Shown piece after piece: positions 33,659 through 42,155 of a stretch of DNA of 64,000 bases. Location: positions 128,899-192,898 of the forward strand of contig JBMYND010000003.1 in the NCBI GenBank assembly GCA_049597955.1. The letters run 5' to 3'. The DNA comes from JAYPAN01 sp049597955 (GTDB taxonomy: Bacteria > Pseudomonadota > Alphaproteobacteria > RS24). The first letter of the stretch is position 1. Every line of letters begins with the position of its first letter. Below the pieces are notes generated by a model. It was not told where the DNA came from, made no database searches, and worked only from the letters and a program-made list of their open reading frames with translations. A program made the position numbers and the translations under genes.

Positions 33659-36418
33659 ATGGCCAAAGGCAAACAAACACGCGAAGAGCTGATTTACGCC
33701 GGCATGGCGGGTTTGGCTGACACGCATGGCGGTGATGATGCGGCTTTGCGCAATGGCGTTCTGGCCTTGCTGAAACAGACACATATAGAAGAGCGCGCAA
33801 AAATTCGTGCCGCGCTGGAAAGCAATAAGCTGAAAGGGGCGGCTTGCGCCGAGGCATTGTCGGCTCTGCAAGATGATATTTTGCGGGCTTTGGCGCGCTT
33901 CACCGAAAATTATGTGTTGCGGCTGGCCAATCCGACCGAGGCGGAGAAAGTGACCATGCTGGCGGTGGGCGGCTATGGGCGCGGGCGATTGGCACCGGCT
34001 TCGGATATTGATTTGCTGTTTTTGCTGCCGCATAAGCGCAATGCCGCCAGCGAAAGCTTTGTCGAATATATGCTTTATATGCTGTGGGATATGGGGCTGA
34101 AAGTCGGCCATGCCACGCGCAGTCTGGCCGATTGTCTGGTGCAGGCGCGCGCCGATATTACCATCCGCACCGCCATGCTGGAAAGTCGCTGCCTGTGGGG
34201 GTCGCGCAAGTTTTACGAGCATTTCAAAAGCGAGTTTGACAAAAAGATTATTGCCAAAACGGCGCGCGAATTTGTGGCCGCCAAGCTGGCTGAGCGCGAC
34301 CAGCGCCATGAGCGCATGGGCCGCTCGCGCTATCTGGTAGAGCCCAATGTCAAGGAGGGCAAGGGCGGCTTGCGCGATTTGAACACGCTGTTCTGGATTG
34401 CCCGCTATTGCTACCGAATTGACGATATTGACGCGCTGGTTGATTTTGGGGTGTTGACGCGCGAGGAAATGCGGCTGTTTCGCAAATGCGACGGGTTTTT
34501 ATGGGCGGTGCGCTGCCATTTGCATTTCCTCACCGGGCGCGCCGAGGAGAGGCTGAGTTTTGATGTGCAAAAGCCCTTGGCCGAATGTTTTGCCACTTCT
34601 GCCAGCGCCGGTATGAAATCGGTTGAGAAATTTATGCGACAATATTTTCTTGTGGCCAAAAATGTTGGCGATTTGACGGCGATATTTTGCGCCGCGCTGG
34701 AAGAGCAGCAAAAGAAAAAGCGCAAGCGGGAAAGATTGCCGGCGCTGTTTCAACGGCAAAAACACGTGCATGGCTTTACCATTCAGGCCGGTCGCCTGAC
34801 CCATGCGCGCGCCGATTGTTTCCGCAACAAGCCGGTCAATCTTATTCGTGCCTTTCATTTGGCCGACCGTCATAGGCTGGATATTCACCCCTATACGCTG
34901 CGCGAGATTGCCCGCAATACCAGCCTGCTTGATGCTGATTTGCGCGCTGACGATGAGGCCAATCAATTATTTCTTGATATTCTGACCTCGACGCGCGAGC
35001 CGGAGCGCACTTTGCGGCGCATGAATGAGGCCGGTGTGCTGGGCAAATTTGTGCCGGATTTCGGCAAGATTGTCGCGTTGATGCAATTTAACATGTATCA
35101 CCATTACACAGCCGATGAACATTTATTGCGGGCGATTGGCCTGCTGCGCGAGATTGAAAGCGGCGCGCTGGCCGAAGAACACCGCTTGGCGCATGAGCTG
35201 TTATCAACCGGTCAGGTCAATCGGCGGGTTTTATATCTGGCCACTTTGCTGCACGACATTGCCAAGGGACGCCCGGAAGACCATTCCATTGCCGGTGCGC
35301 GCATTGCCCGCCGCCTTGGCCCAAGGCTTGGTTTTTCCGCCGCTGAAACCGCCCTGACCGAATGGCTGGTGCGCGAGCATTTGGTGATGAGCGATGTGGC
35401 GCAAAGGCGCGATTTATCCGACCCGAAAACCATTGAAGATTTTGCCGCCACGGTGCAAACAACCGAAAGGCTGAAACATTTGCTGGTGTTGACTGAGGTG
35501 GATATTCGCGCTGTCGGCCCCGGCGTGTGGAATGGCTGGAAAGCTCAATTGCTGCGCGAACTTTATTATGAGGCCGAGGCCAGCCTGACCGGCGCGGGGG
35601 GCTTTATCAACCGGCAGGAGCGGGTGCTGGCGGCACAGCAATCTTTCGCTTTTGAGTTGGAGGAAAACTGGTCGGACAAAAAGCTGACCCGCTATTTCGA
35701 CCGGCATGGCGAGACTTATTGGCTGTCTTTCCCAACCGAGGCGCATTTGCGCCATGCCCGGCTGATTGACAAGCTCGACACGGAAAATATGCAAATCGAA
35801 CTGCGCCGCGATAAATTGCGCGATTGCTCGGAAGTGACTTTAATATGCCAAGACCATGCTGGTCTGTTTGCGCGACTGACCGGCGCTTGCCTTGTCGCCG
35901 GGCTTGATATTCTCGATGCGCGCATCACCACCACCCATGATGGGCTGGCGGTGGATACGCTGCATGTGCGCCACCATGACCGACCCGGCCCGCTTGATGC
36001 GACCCAGACAAAAAAGTTCAAGCAAGTGCTGAAAGGCGTGCTGGATGGCAGCATTATTCCGCCCGAACATGTTGGCAAAACCGAAATGGGCAAGAAAATG
36101 CGCGCCTTTGACCTCGACTCGCAAGTGCGGATTTCCAATGAATTGTCAGATACGGCCAGCGTGATTGAAGTGAGCGGGCTGGACAGGCCCGGCCTGTTAT
36201 TTGCGCTGGTGCGCAATCTATTTGCCATGAATGTCACAATTTCTGCCGCCCGTGTGGCGACTTTTGGCGAGCGCGCGGTTGATGCGTTTTATGTGCAGGA
36301 TTTGATAGGCGGGCAAATCACCCATGCCGGCAAGCGGGCGCGCATTGTCAATGCGCTGGTCGCCGCGATTGACAATCCGGTCGCCGCCACCCGCATCCAG
36401 AACAGCCGGGTGGCTTGA
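33659..36418 (+). CDS. glnD: PII uridylyltransferase / uridylyl-removing enzyme GlnD
   Basis: GlnD senses glutamine and modifies the PII protein, setting nitrogen control. Domains in order: nucleotidyltransferase with GGYGRGRLAPASDIDLLFL (about residues 101-119, metal-binding Asp pair), the central GlnD domain with EPNVKEGKGGLRDL, an HD hydrolase domain (LLHDIAKGRPEDHS near residue 535, removes UMP), and two C-terminal ACT domains (from about residues 722 and 835). Length 919 is slightly over the usual 890-940 range centre. AGGAG with eight-base spacing supports the ATG at 33659. murJ follows after six bases. Confidence 0.96.
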   Translation: MAKGKQTREELIYAGMAGLADTHGGDDAALRNGVLALLKQTHIEERAKIRAALESNKLKGAACAEALSALQDDILRALARFTENYVLRLANPTEAEKVTMLAVGGYGRGRLAPASDIDLLFLLPHKRNAASESFVEYMLYMLWDMGLKVGHATRSLADCLVQARADITIRTAMLESRCLWGSRKFYEHFKSEFDKKIIAKTAREFVAAKLAERDQRHERMGRSRYLVEPNVKEGKGGLRDLNTLFWIARYCYRIDDIDALVDFGVLTREEMRLFRKCDGFLWAVRCHLHFLTGRAEERLSFDVQKPLAECFATSASAGMKSVEKFMRQYFLVAKNVGDLTAIFCAALEEQQKKKRKRERLPALFQRQKHVHGFTIQAGRLTHARADCFRNKPVNLIRAFHLADRHRLDIHPYTLREIARNTSLLDADLRADDEANQLFLDILTSTREPERTLRRMNEAGVLGKFVPDFGKIVALMQFNMYHHYTADEHLLRAIGLLREIESGALAEEHRLAHELLSTGQVNRRVLYLATLLHDIAKGRPEDHSIAGARIARRLGPRLGFSAAETALTEWLVREHLVMSDVAQRRDLSDPKTIEDFAATVQTTERLKHLLVLTEVDIRAVGPGVWNGWKAQLLRELYYEAEASLTGAGGFINRQERVLAAQQSFAFELEENWSDKKLTRYFDRHGETYWLSFPTEAHLRHARLIDKLDTENMQIELRRDKLRDCSEVTLICQDHAGLFARLTGACLVAGLDILDARITTTHDGLAVDTLHVRHHDRPGPLDATQTKKFKQVLKGVLDGSIIPPEHVGKTEMGKKMRAFDLDSQVRISNELSDTASVIEVSGLDRPGLLFALVRNLFAMNVTISAARVATFGERAVDAFYVQDLIGGQITHAGKRARIVNALVAAIDNPVAATRIQNSRVA

Positions 36419-36424
36419 GCGGCG

Positions 36425-38008
36425 ATGAGCGAGGTGGCTCCCCCATCCGGCTCCCGCCTGATTTCGGCTGCCGCGCTGGTTGGCAGCGCAACCTTGCTCA
36501 GTCGCCTGACCGGCTTTATCCGCGATATTGGCATTGCCGCCTTTTTGGGGGCTGGCCCATTTGCCGAGATTTTTGTTATCGCTTTCCGCCTGCCCAATCT
36601 GTTCCGGCGGCTATTTGCCGAGGGCGCGTTTAACGCCGCTTTTGTGCCATTATTTTCGGCGCGCATGGAGCAGGAAGGGCAAGATGCGGCGATCGGCTTT
36701 GCCGGTCGCATTGGCGCGGTATTGGTCGCGGGACTGATTGTTTTCACTGTGCTGGCGGAAATTTTTATGCCGCAATTGGTCTATTTGCTGGCGCAGGGCT
36801 TTGCGGAGACGCCGGAAAAATTCGACCTTGCGGTCTATTATGCACGGATAAGCTTTCCTTATCTGGCCTGCATGTCGCTGGTCTCTCTATTCGCCGCCAT
36901 GTTGAATGCCAAGGGACGGTTTTTGGCGGCTGCGATGGCGCCGGTTTTGCTCAATCTGGTTTTGCTGGCGGCTTTGGGCCTGGCGCTGTGGGTTGCGGGC
37001 TATCAGGCGGCGATTGCGCTTGACTGGCTGATTTGGGGCGTAGCGGTGGCCGGGCCGGTGCAGCTTATTGTGGTTGCTGTGGCGGCATGGCGCGCCGGCT
37101 TGCGCCTGCCCGTCACTTGGCCGCGCCTCAGCCCTGATGTGCGGCAAATGTTTGCGCTGGCCGTGCCGGGCATTTTGGCCGCCGGGATTGGTCAAATCAA
37201 TTTGCTGGTCGGCACATCTATCGCCACCGGTCAGCAGGGCGCTGCTGCTTGGTTGTATTATGCCGACCGGCTTTATCAATTGCCAATGGGCGTGGTCGGC
37301 GTGGCGCTGTCGGTGGCTTTGCTGCCCAGCCTGTCGCGCTTGTTGGCGGCAGGTGATGCAAGCGGCGCGCGCGCCAGCCAGACGCTTGCCGTGCTGGTTG
37401 CCATGGCGCTGACCCTGCCGGCTTCTGTCGGCCTTTATGTGTTGGCGCAACCGGTGATTGCGCTCTTATTTGAGCGCGGCGCATTCAGTGCTGCCGACAC
37501 GCAAGCCACGGCTTTGGCGATTAAGGCATTTTGCCTCGGCCTGCCGGCCTTTGTGCTGATAAAGGCGTTGCAACCCTCTTTCTTTGCCCGCCGCGATACG
37601 CGCGCGCCATTAATTGACGGGGCGATTGGGGTGGCGGTCAATATCGGCTTTTCGCTGAGCCTGTTTCCGGTTTATGGCCATGTTGCCATTGCGCTGGCGA
37701 CCAGCCTTGCCGGATGGGTGACGCTCGGTCTGATGCTGGTGCGGTTGGCACGGCGCGGGATTTGGCAACTCAATTGGCGGCTGGCAAGGCAATTGGCGGC
37801 GCAGCTTGTCGCGGCCTTTTTTATGGGGCTGGCGCTTACCGGTCTGATGGCTTTGGCGGGTCGGCAGGGACTGGATATGTCCAATGTCGCGATGCAGGCT
37901 TTTTATGTGGCGGCATTGGTGCTGACCGGCGCGGTGATATTCTTTATTTTGGCGCGGCTTCTCGGCGGCGTGCAAATCTCTGACGTGGAAAGCTTGCGCA
38001 AGGGCTAG
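36425..38008 (+). CDS. murJ: lipid II flippase MurJ
   Basis: MurJ moves lipid-linked peptidoglycan precursors across the inner membrane. The 527-residue, strongly hydrophobic protein has the MOP/MviN layout: LVGSATLLSRLTGFIRDI at the N-terminus, AFRLPNLFRRLFAEGAFNAAFVPLF (the family's key cationic and conserved segment), and repeated membrane helices to the end (about 14 expected). It is six bases downstream of glnD, and the glnD-murJ-trpS order is common in alphaproteobacteria, so co-transcription is likely. Confidence 0.96.
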   Translation: MSEVAPPSGSRLISAAALVGSATLLSRLTGFIRDIGIAAFLGAGPFAEIFVIAFRLPNLFRRLFAEGAFNAAFVPLFSARMEQEGQDAAIGFAGRIGAVLVAGLIVFTVLAEIFMPQLVYLLAQGFAETPEKFDLAVYYARISFPYLACMSLVSLFAAMLNAKGRFLAAAMAPVLLNLVLLAALGLALWVAGYQAAIALDWLIWGVAVAGPVQLIVVAVAAWRAGLRLPVTWPRLSPDVRQMFALAVPGILAAGIGQINLLVGTSIATGQQGAAAWLYYADRLYQLPMGVVGVALSVALLPSLSRLLAAGDASGARASQTLAVLVAMALTLPASVGLYVLAQPVIALLFERGAFSAADTQATALAIKAFCLGLPAFVLIKALQPSFFARRDTRAPLIDGAIGVAVNIGFSLSLFPVYGHVAIALATSLAGWVTLGLMLVRLARRGIWQLNWRLARQLAAQLVAAFFMGLALTGLMALAGRQGLDMSNVAMQAFYVAALVLTGAVIFFILARLLGGVQISDVESLRKG

Positions 38009-38067
38009 GAATTGGCCATAAGCTAGGCCGAACTGAAATGACGATATTTTGAAGCAGGGAGAGGGCA

Positions 38068-39081
38068 ATGAGCCAATATGAGCCGCGTGTGCTGTCGGGT
38101 GTGCAACCGACCGGCAATTTGCATTTGGGCAATTATCTTGGCGCTATCCGCAATTTCGTGGCCTTGCAGGAAACCCATCAATGCCTGTATTGCGTGGTGG
38201 ATTTGCATGCCATTACCGTGTTTCAAGACCCGGCTGAATTGGCCGCCAATACGCGCGAAGTGGCTGCTGCTTTCTTGGCCGCCGGTGTCGATGCCGACAA
38301 GCATATTGTGTTCAATCAAAGCCGCGTGCGCCAGCATAGCGAGCTGGCTTGGGTGCTGAATTGCGTCTCGCGCATGGGCTGGCTGAACCGGATGACGCAG
38401 TTCAAGGAAAAGGCCGGCAAGGACAGGGAAAAGGCTTCGGTCGGGCTTTATGTCTATCCCAATCTCATGGCGGCTGATATTTTGCTGTATAAGGCAACCC
38501 ATGTACCGGTCGGCGAAGACCAGAAACAGCATTTGGAACTGGCGCGTGATATTGCGCAAAAATTCAATAATGATTTTGGCGCGCCAGATTTCTTTCCCCA
38601 GCCCGAGCCATTGATACAAGGGCCGGCAAGGCGGGTGATGAGCCTGCGCGATGGCAGCAAGAAAATGTCGAAATCTGACCCGTCGGATTTGTCGCGTATC
38701 ACTATGCTGGACAGCGCCGATGAGATTGCCCGCAAAATCCGCAAGGCGAAAACCGACCCGGAGCCTTTGCCGGACAATGTTGATGGGCTGGACGGGCGTC
38801 CTGAAGCGGCCAATTTGCTGGGCATTTATGCCGCTTTGGCCGATGCCGAGCAGGAAGCGGTGATTGACCAATTTGCCGGCGCGCAATTTTCGCAATTAAA
38901 AGAAGAGCTGGCGGCGCTGGCGATTGAAAAAATCGGCCCGATTGGCGATGAAATGCGGCGTCTGACCAATGATCCGGGCGCGGTCGAGCAGGCATTGGAT
39001 AAAGGGGCCGCGCGCGCCGCCGAGATTGCCGAAAGCGTGATGGGCGATGTGCGCCGACTGGTCGGCTTTCTCGGAAGCTAG
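38068..39081 (+). CDS. trpS: tryptophan--tRNA ligase
   Basis: TrpRS charges tRNA-Trp. The 337-residue class Ic synthetase starts RVLSGVQPTGNLHLGNYLGAI, containing the HIGH-like HLGN signature at about residues 18-21, and carries KKMSKSDPSD (KMSKS loop) near residue 196. VPVGEDQKQHLELARDIA is the typical tRNA/Trp-binding helix. GGGAGAGG about seven bases upstream supports the start. It follows murJ by 59 bases. Confidence 0.97.
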   Translation: MSQYEPRVLSGVQPTGNLHLGNYLGAIRNFVALQETHQCLYCVVDLHAITVFQDPAELAANTREVAAAFLAAGVDADKHIVFNQSRVRQHSELAWVLNCVSRMGWLNRMTQFKEKAGKDREKASVGLYVYPNLMAADILLYKATHVPVGEDQKQHLELARDIAQKFNNDFGAPDFFPQPEPLIQGPARRVMSLRDGSKKMSKSDPSDLSRITMLDSADEIARKIRKAKTDPEPLPDNVDGLDGRPEAANLLGIYAALADAEQEAVIDQFAGAQFSQLKEELAALAIEKIGPIGDEMRRLTNDPGAVEQALDKGAARAAEIAESVMGDVRRLVGFLGS

Positions 39082-39116
39082 AAACAGCTTGTTCCCGCAC
39101 CGCCAAACATGGCAGC

Positions 39117-39602
39117 ATGTCGCGCATGGATATTAATCAACATTTGCAGCGCAAATTTCTGGTCGTGGTTGATGGCACGCCGGAAGTGCATGCGGCCTTG
39201 CGCTTTGCGGCGCGGCGCGCCCATGGCACGGGCGGCAAGGTGGCGCTTTTGCTGGTCATTGAGCCGGGCGGGTTTGAGCATTGGCTTGGCGTTGGCAGCC
39301 TGATGAAGGAAGATGCGCTGGGCGAGGCCGAACGGGTTTTGGGCGAATGTGCGGCAATTGTCGAAGAATTGGGCGGCGAAAAACCGAAAACCCATATTCG
39401 CGAAGGCCATGGCAGCGAGGAAATCCAGCGTTTGATTGATGAGGATTCGACTATTTCGACATTGGTTCTGGCGTCGGGCTATGGCCCGGCCGGGCCGGGG
39501 CCATTGGTTTCGGCTCTGGCGACCGGTAAAACCGATTTTCATATTCCGGTGACAATCGTGCCGGGGTCTTTGTCGGATGATGAAATTGACGCGCTGACAT
39601 AA
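39117..39602 (+). CDS. universal stress protein, UspA family
   Basis: A single-domain 161-residue UspA-type protein. It has the beta-strand start KFLVVVDGTPEVHAAL with the nucleotide-contact Asp, the helix FAARRAHGTGGKVALLLVIEP, and a C-terminal region STISTLVLASGYGPAGPGPLVSAL ending in IPVTIVPG. The usual G-x2-G-x9-G(S/T) ATP motif is only partly kept. Function in stress is assumed from the family. Two in-frame ATGs (39117, 39126) are possible starts. It lies between trpS and the NfuA-like gene on the same strand. Confidence 0.85.
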   Translation: MSRMDINQHLQRKFLVVVDGTPEVHAALRFAARRAHGTGGKVALLLVIEPGGFEHWLGVGSLMKEDALGEAERVLGECAAIVEELGGEKPKTHIREGHGSEEIQRLIDEDSTISTLVLASGYGPAGPGPLVSALATGKTDFHIPVTIVPGSLSDDEIDALT

Positions 39603-39687
39603 GGTAAAGCGCCCCCTTTATGGCCCCGCCCTCTATTGCTTTTGGCGCGCGCGCTGCCTATATCGGGGACAGATACAGGAGCTTGTG

Positions 39688-40251
39688 ATGTTTATTCAAA
39701 CCGAGGATACGCCCAATCCGGCGACGCTCAAATTCCTGCCCGGTCGGGCTGTGACCGGCGACCGGCCACCGGCTGATTTTCCCAATAAGGCGGCGGCTGA
39801 AGCCTCGCCCTTGGCCGAGGCCTTGTTTGCGGTTGAAGGCGTTGAAAGCGTCTTTCTCGGCAGTGATTTTATCGCTGTCACCAAAGGCGCGGTCGAATGG
39901 CAGCTTGTCAAACCGGCCTTGCTGCAGGTGATAATGTCGCATTTTGTTGAGGAGCGCCCGGTGCTGCTTGACACTGTCGCCGGCACGGAAGCAGAAACGC
40001 CAGAGGCGGATGGGCCGGATGCGGAAATTATTTCGGTCATCAAGCAAATCATAGATACACGGGTGCGCCCTGCTGTGGCGCAAGATGGCGGCGATATTGT
40101 GTTTCACGGCTATGATGATGGTGTGGTGTCCTTGCATATGCGCGGGGCCTGTGCCGGTTGCCCGAGCGCGACGGCGACGCTGAAACATGGCATTGAGAAT
40201 TTGCTGAAACATTATGTGCCTTCCGTCACGGAAGTGCGCGCCGTGATTTAA
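39688..40251 (+). CDS. NfuA/NifU-like iron-sulfur cluster carrier
   Basis: A 187-residue protein with an N-terminal Nfu domain (MFIQTEDTPNPATLKFLPGR, to about residue 90) and a C-terminal NifU domain with the cluster-binding CAGC pair in MRGACAGCPSATATLKHG near residue 152. This architecture is the alphaproteobacterial/mitochondrial NFU1 type that delivers 4Fe-4S clusters to target proteins. ATG at 39688 has AGGA seven bases upstream; a GTG one codon earlier is less likely. Confidence 0.93.
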   Translation: MFIQTEDTPNPATLKFLPGRAVTGDRPPADFPNKAAAEASPLAEALFAVEGVESVFLGSDFIAVTKGAVEWQLVKPALLQVIMSHFVEERPVLLDTVAGTEAETPEADGPDAEIISVIKQIIDTRVRPAVAQDGGDIVFHGYDDGVVSLHMRGACAGCPSATATLKHGIENLLKHYVPSVTEVRAVI

Positions 40252-40266
40252 CGGCGGGAGGATGCC

Positions 40267-40860
40267 ATGACAGACAGTCTAGACCAGAAAGGGCTCGACC
40301 GGCTGTTTTATGAAGGCCGGTCATATAATAGCTGGCAGGACAAGCCGGTCGATGATGCCCTGCTTCATGCGCTTTATGACTTAATGCGCATGCCGCCAAC
40401 CAGCGCCAATTGTTCACCGGCGCGTGTGGTGTTTGTGCGCTCGGCGGAAGCCAAGGCGAAATTGCTGCCCTGCCTGTTGCCGACCAACCGGCAAAAAACC
40501 GAAACCGCGCCGGTCTGTGCGATTATCGCCCATGATTTGCAATTTTACGATTTGATACCGCAACTCTTTCCGCATAATCCCGCCGCGCGCGACTGGTTTT
40601 CCGGCGATGCGGCGGTGGCCGAGGCAACAGCCTTTCGCAATGGCACATTGCAGGGCGGCTATTTCATGCTGGCGGCGCGCGCTTTGGGGCTGGATGTTGG
40701 GCCAATGTCGGGCTTTGACAATGCGGCGGTCGATGCCGCCTTTTTCCCTGATGGCCGCTTCAAGTCAAATTTTCTGTGCAATATCGGCTATGGCGACGCT
40801 TCCGATTTATTCGACCGCAGCCCGCGCCTGTCTTTTGACGAGGCGTGCCGGATTGTCTGA
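40267..40860 (+). CDS. nitroreductase family protein, RutE-like (putative malonic semialdehyde reductase)
   Basis: A 197-residue FMN-dependent nitroreductase-fold protein. The features YNSWQDKPV, MRMPPTSANCSPARVVFV, TLQGGYFMLAARALGLDVGPMSGFDNAAVD and FLCNIGYGD match the RutE/HadB subgroup, which in E. coli reduces malonic semialdehyde in pyrimidine breakdown. No other rut gene is near, so the physiological substrate is not certain. It lies 15 bases after the NfuA-like gene and 29 bases before tsaB on the same strand. Confidence 0.85.
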   Translation: MTDSLDQKGLDRLFYEGRSYNSWQDKPVDDALLHALYDLMRMPPTSANCSPARVVFVRSAEAKAKLLPCLLPTNRQKTETAPVCAIIAHDLQFYDLIPQLFPHNPAARDWFSGDAAVAEATAFRNGTLQGGYFMLAARALGLDVGPMSGFDNAAVDAAFFPDGRFKSNFLCNIGYGDASDLFDRSPRLSFDEACRIV

Positions 40861-40889
40861 CCGGCCTTTGTTTTTCGGGCGCAATTTTC

Positions 40890-41579
40890 ATGGCTGACCA
40901 AACCCCCGTTTTGCTGGCTTGCGATACCACCCAAAGCGCCTGCTCGGTGGCGGTGAAAATCGGTGCGGCAGAGGCGCGGCAAAATATGCTGGAAATGGCG
41001 CGCGGCCATGCCGAGGCGCTGATGCCGCTTATGCAGGATTTTATGGCGGCGGAGGGTTTGGCAATGGCCGATCTCACCCATTTGGCGGTGACGGTTGGCC
41101 CCGGCACATTTACCGGCACCAGAGTGGGGCTGTCGGCCATGCGCGGGCTGGCCTTGGCGCTGAATCTGCCCTTGGTTGGCATTGGCAGCTTGCAGGCGAT
41201 GGCCTTGGCCAGTGATGCGCCGCGCCCAAGATTGGTCGCCATTGATGCGCGCCGCGACAGTTTTTATTGTCAGGCTTTTTCGGTCGAGGGCCGTATTTTG
41301 TCACCCCCGCAGGCGCTTGGCTTGTCGGATGCTGCCGCGCTGATTGGCGGGCAACAGCAAGTCACGGTGATTGGCACGGGCAAATCAGCATTGGCAGCCT
41401 TGGATGCAAGGTTTCTGCCCGATGTCGCACCGGACGTCCCGCAAGCCCGCTATGTTGCCGCACTGGCGGCGCAATTGCCGGCGGAGCAATGGCAAGCCCC
41501 CCCGCCCGCGCCGCTTTATTTGCGCCCGCCCGATGCCACATTGCCCGATAAAAGCAAAGCCCTGTTGCGCGCGCCATGA
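40890..41579 (+). CDS. tsaB: tRNA threonylcarbamoyladenosine biosynthesis protein TsaB
   Basis: TsaB is the partner that holds TsaD in the complex making t6A at position 37 of ANN-decoding tRNAs. The 229-residue protein has the ASKHA-fold start LLACDTTQSACSVAV, ARGHAEALMPLM, and the diagnostic VTVGPGTFTGTRVGLSAMRGLALAL near residues 69-93, then LVAIDARRDSFYCQAF. ATG at 40890 is used; an upstream in-frame ATG lies inside the preceding gene. It overlaps rimI by four bases (ATGA). Confidence 0.95.
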   Translation: MADQTPVLLACDTTQSACSVAVKIGAAEARQNMLEMARGHAEALMPLMQDFMAAEGLAMADLTHLAVTVGPGTFTGTRVGLSAMRGLALALNLPLVGIGSLQAMALASDAPRPRLVAIDARRDSFYCQAFSVEGRILSPPQALGLSDAAALIGGQQQVTVIGTGKSALAALDARFLPDVAPDVPQARYVAALAAQLPAEQWQAPPPAPLYLRPPDATLPDKSKALLRAP

Positions 41580-42004
41580 GGCGAAATTTGATTGAGCGCC
41601 TGACAGATGCGCAAAAGCTGGCCGCTCTGCATGGGCGCGCCTTTGACCAGCCTTGGTCGGCCGGCAGCTTCGCCGATTTACTGGACGGGCGCGGGGTTTC
41701 GGCATGGGGGCATAATGACGGGTTTATCTTGCTGCGCCGGGTGTTGGAGGAAACCGAAATTCTGACTTTGGCAATTGCGCCGGAGCAGCGCCGGAAAGGC
41801 CATGCGGCGGCGCTTTTGGCGCATGCTTGCATTGAGGCGCGGCGCGGTTTGGCGGCACAGGACAAGGCGGTTTTGCATTTGGAAGTGCGCGAAAGCAATG
41901 CACCGGCCATTGCCCTTTATCGCCATTTCGGCTTTGTTGAGACCGGACAGCGCGCCAATTATTATCAGGGCGAGACCGCCCTTCTCATGCAATTTTCTGT
42001 TTAA
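41576..42004 (+). CDS. rimI: ribosomal-protein-alanine acetyltransferase RimI-like
   Basis: A 142-residue GNAT acetyltransferase, RimI-like, that would acetylate the N-terminal alanine of ribosomal protein S18. The acetyl-CoA loop is IAPEQRRKGHAAALLAHA near residues 67-84, and LEVRESNAPAIALYRHFGFVETGQRANYY is the characteristic C-terminal half. The substrate call rests on similarity and on the conserved tsaB-rimI pair, with a four-base overlap that suggests translational coupling. Confidence 0.92.
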   Translation: MRRNLIERLTDAQKLAALHGRAFDQPWSAGSFADLLDGRGVSAWGHNDGFILLRRVLEETEILTLAIAPEQRRKGHAAALLAHACIEARRGLAAQDKAVLHLEVRESNAPAIALYRHFGFVETGQRANYYQGETALLMQFSV

Positions 42005-42072
42005 TTTCAACGCCCTATAAGGGACGACCGCGCCTGCGACAGAGCGGCGCAGCGCCGCGCAGACTTTGCGGT

Positions 42073-42119
42073 TGATAATCACTCGCAACTTGTTTATGAA
42101 TATGATAATCATTTGCAAC
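42073..42119 (+). promoter_or_regulatory. two tandem Fur-like boxes before the TonB receptor gene
   Basis: TGATAATCACTCGCAAC (42073-42089) and TGATAATCATTTGCAAC (42103-42119) are direct copies with a 30-bp period. The second matches a 7-1-7 Fur dyad (TGATAAT-N-ATTATCA) at 12 of 14 positions, the first at 11. Position, 37-83 bases before the receptor start, and the fur gene just downstream of the receptor, support iron-dependent repression. Confidence 0.7.
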
Positions 42120-42155
42120 AAACAACAGCGCCGCAGAGCGGCCAAGGAAAACACC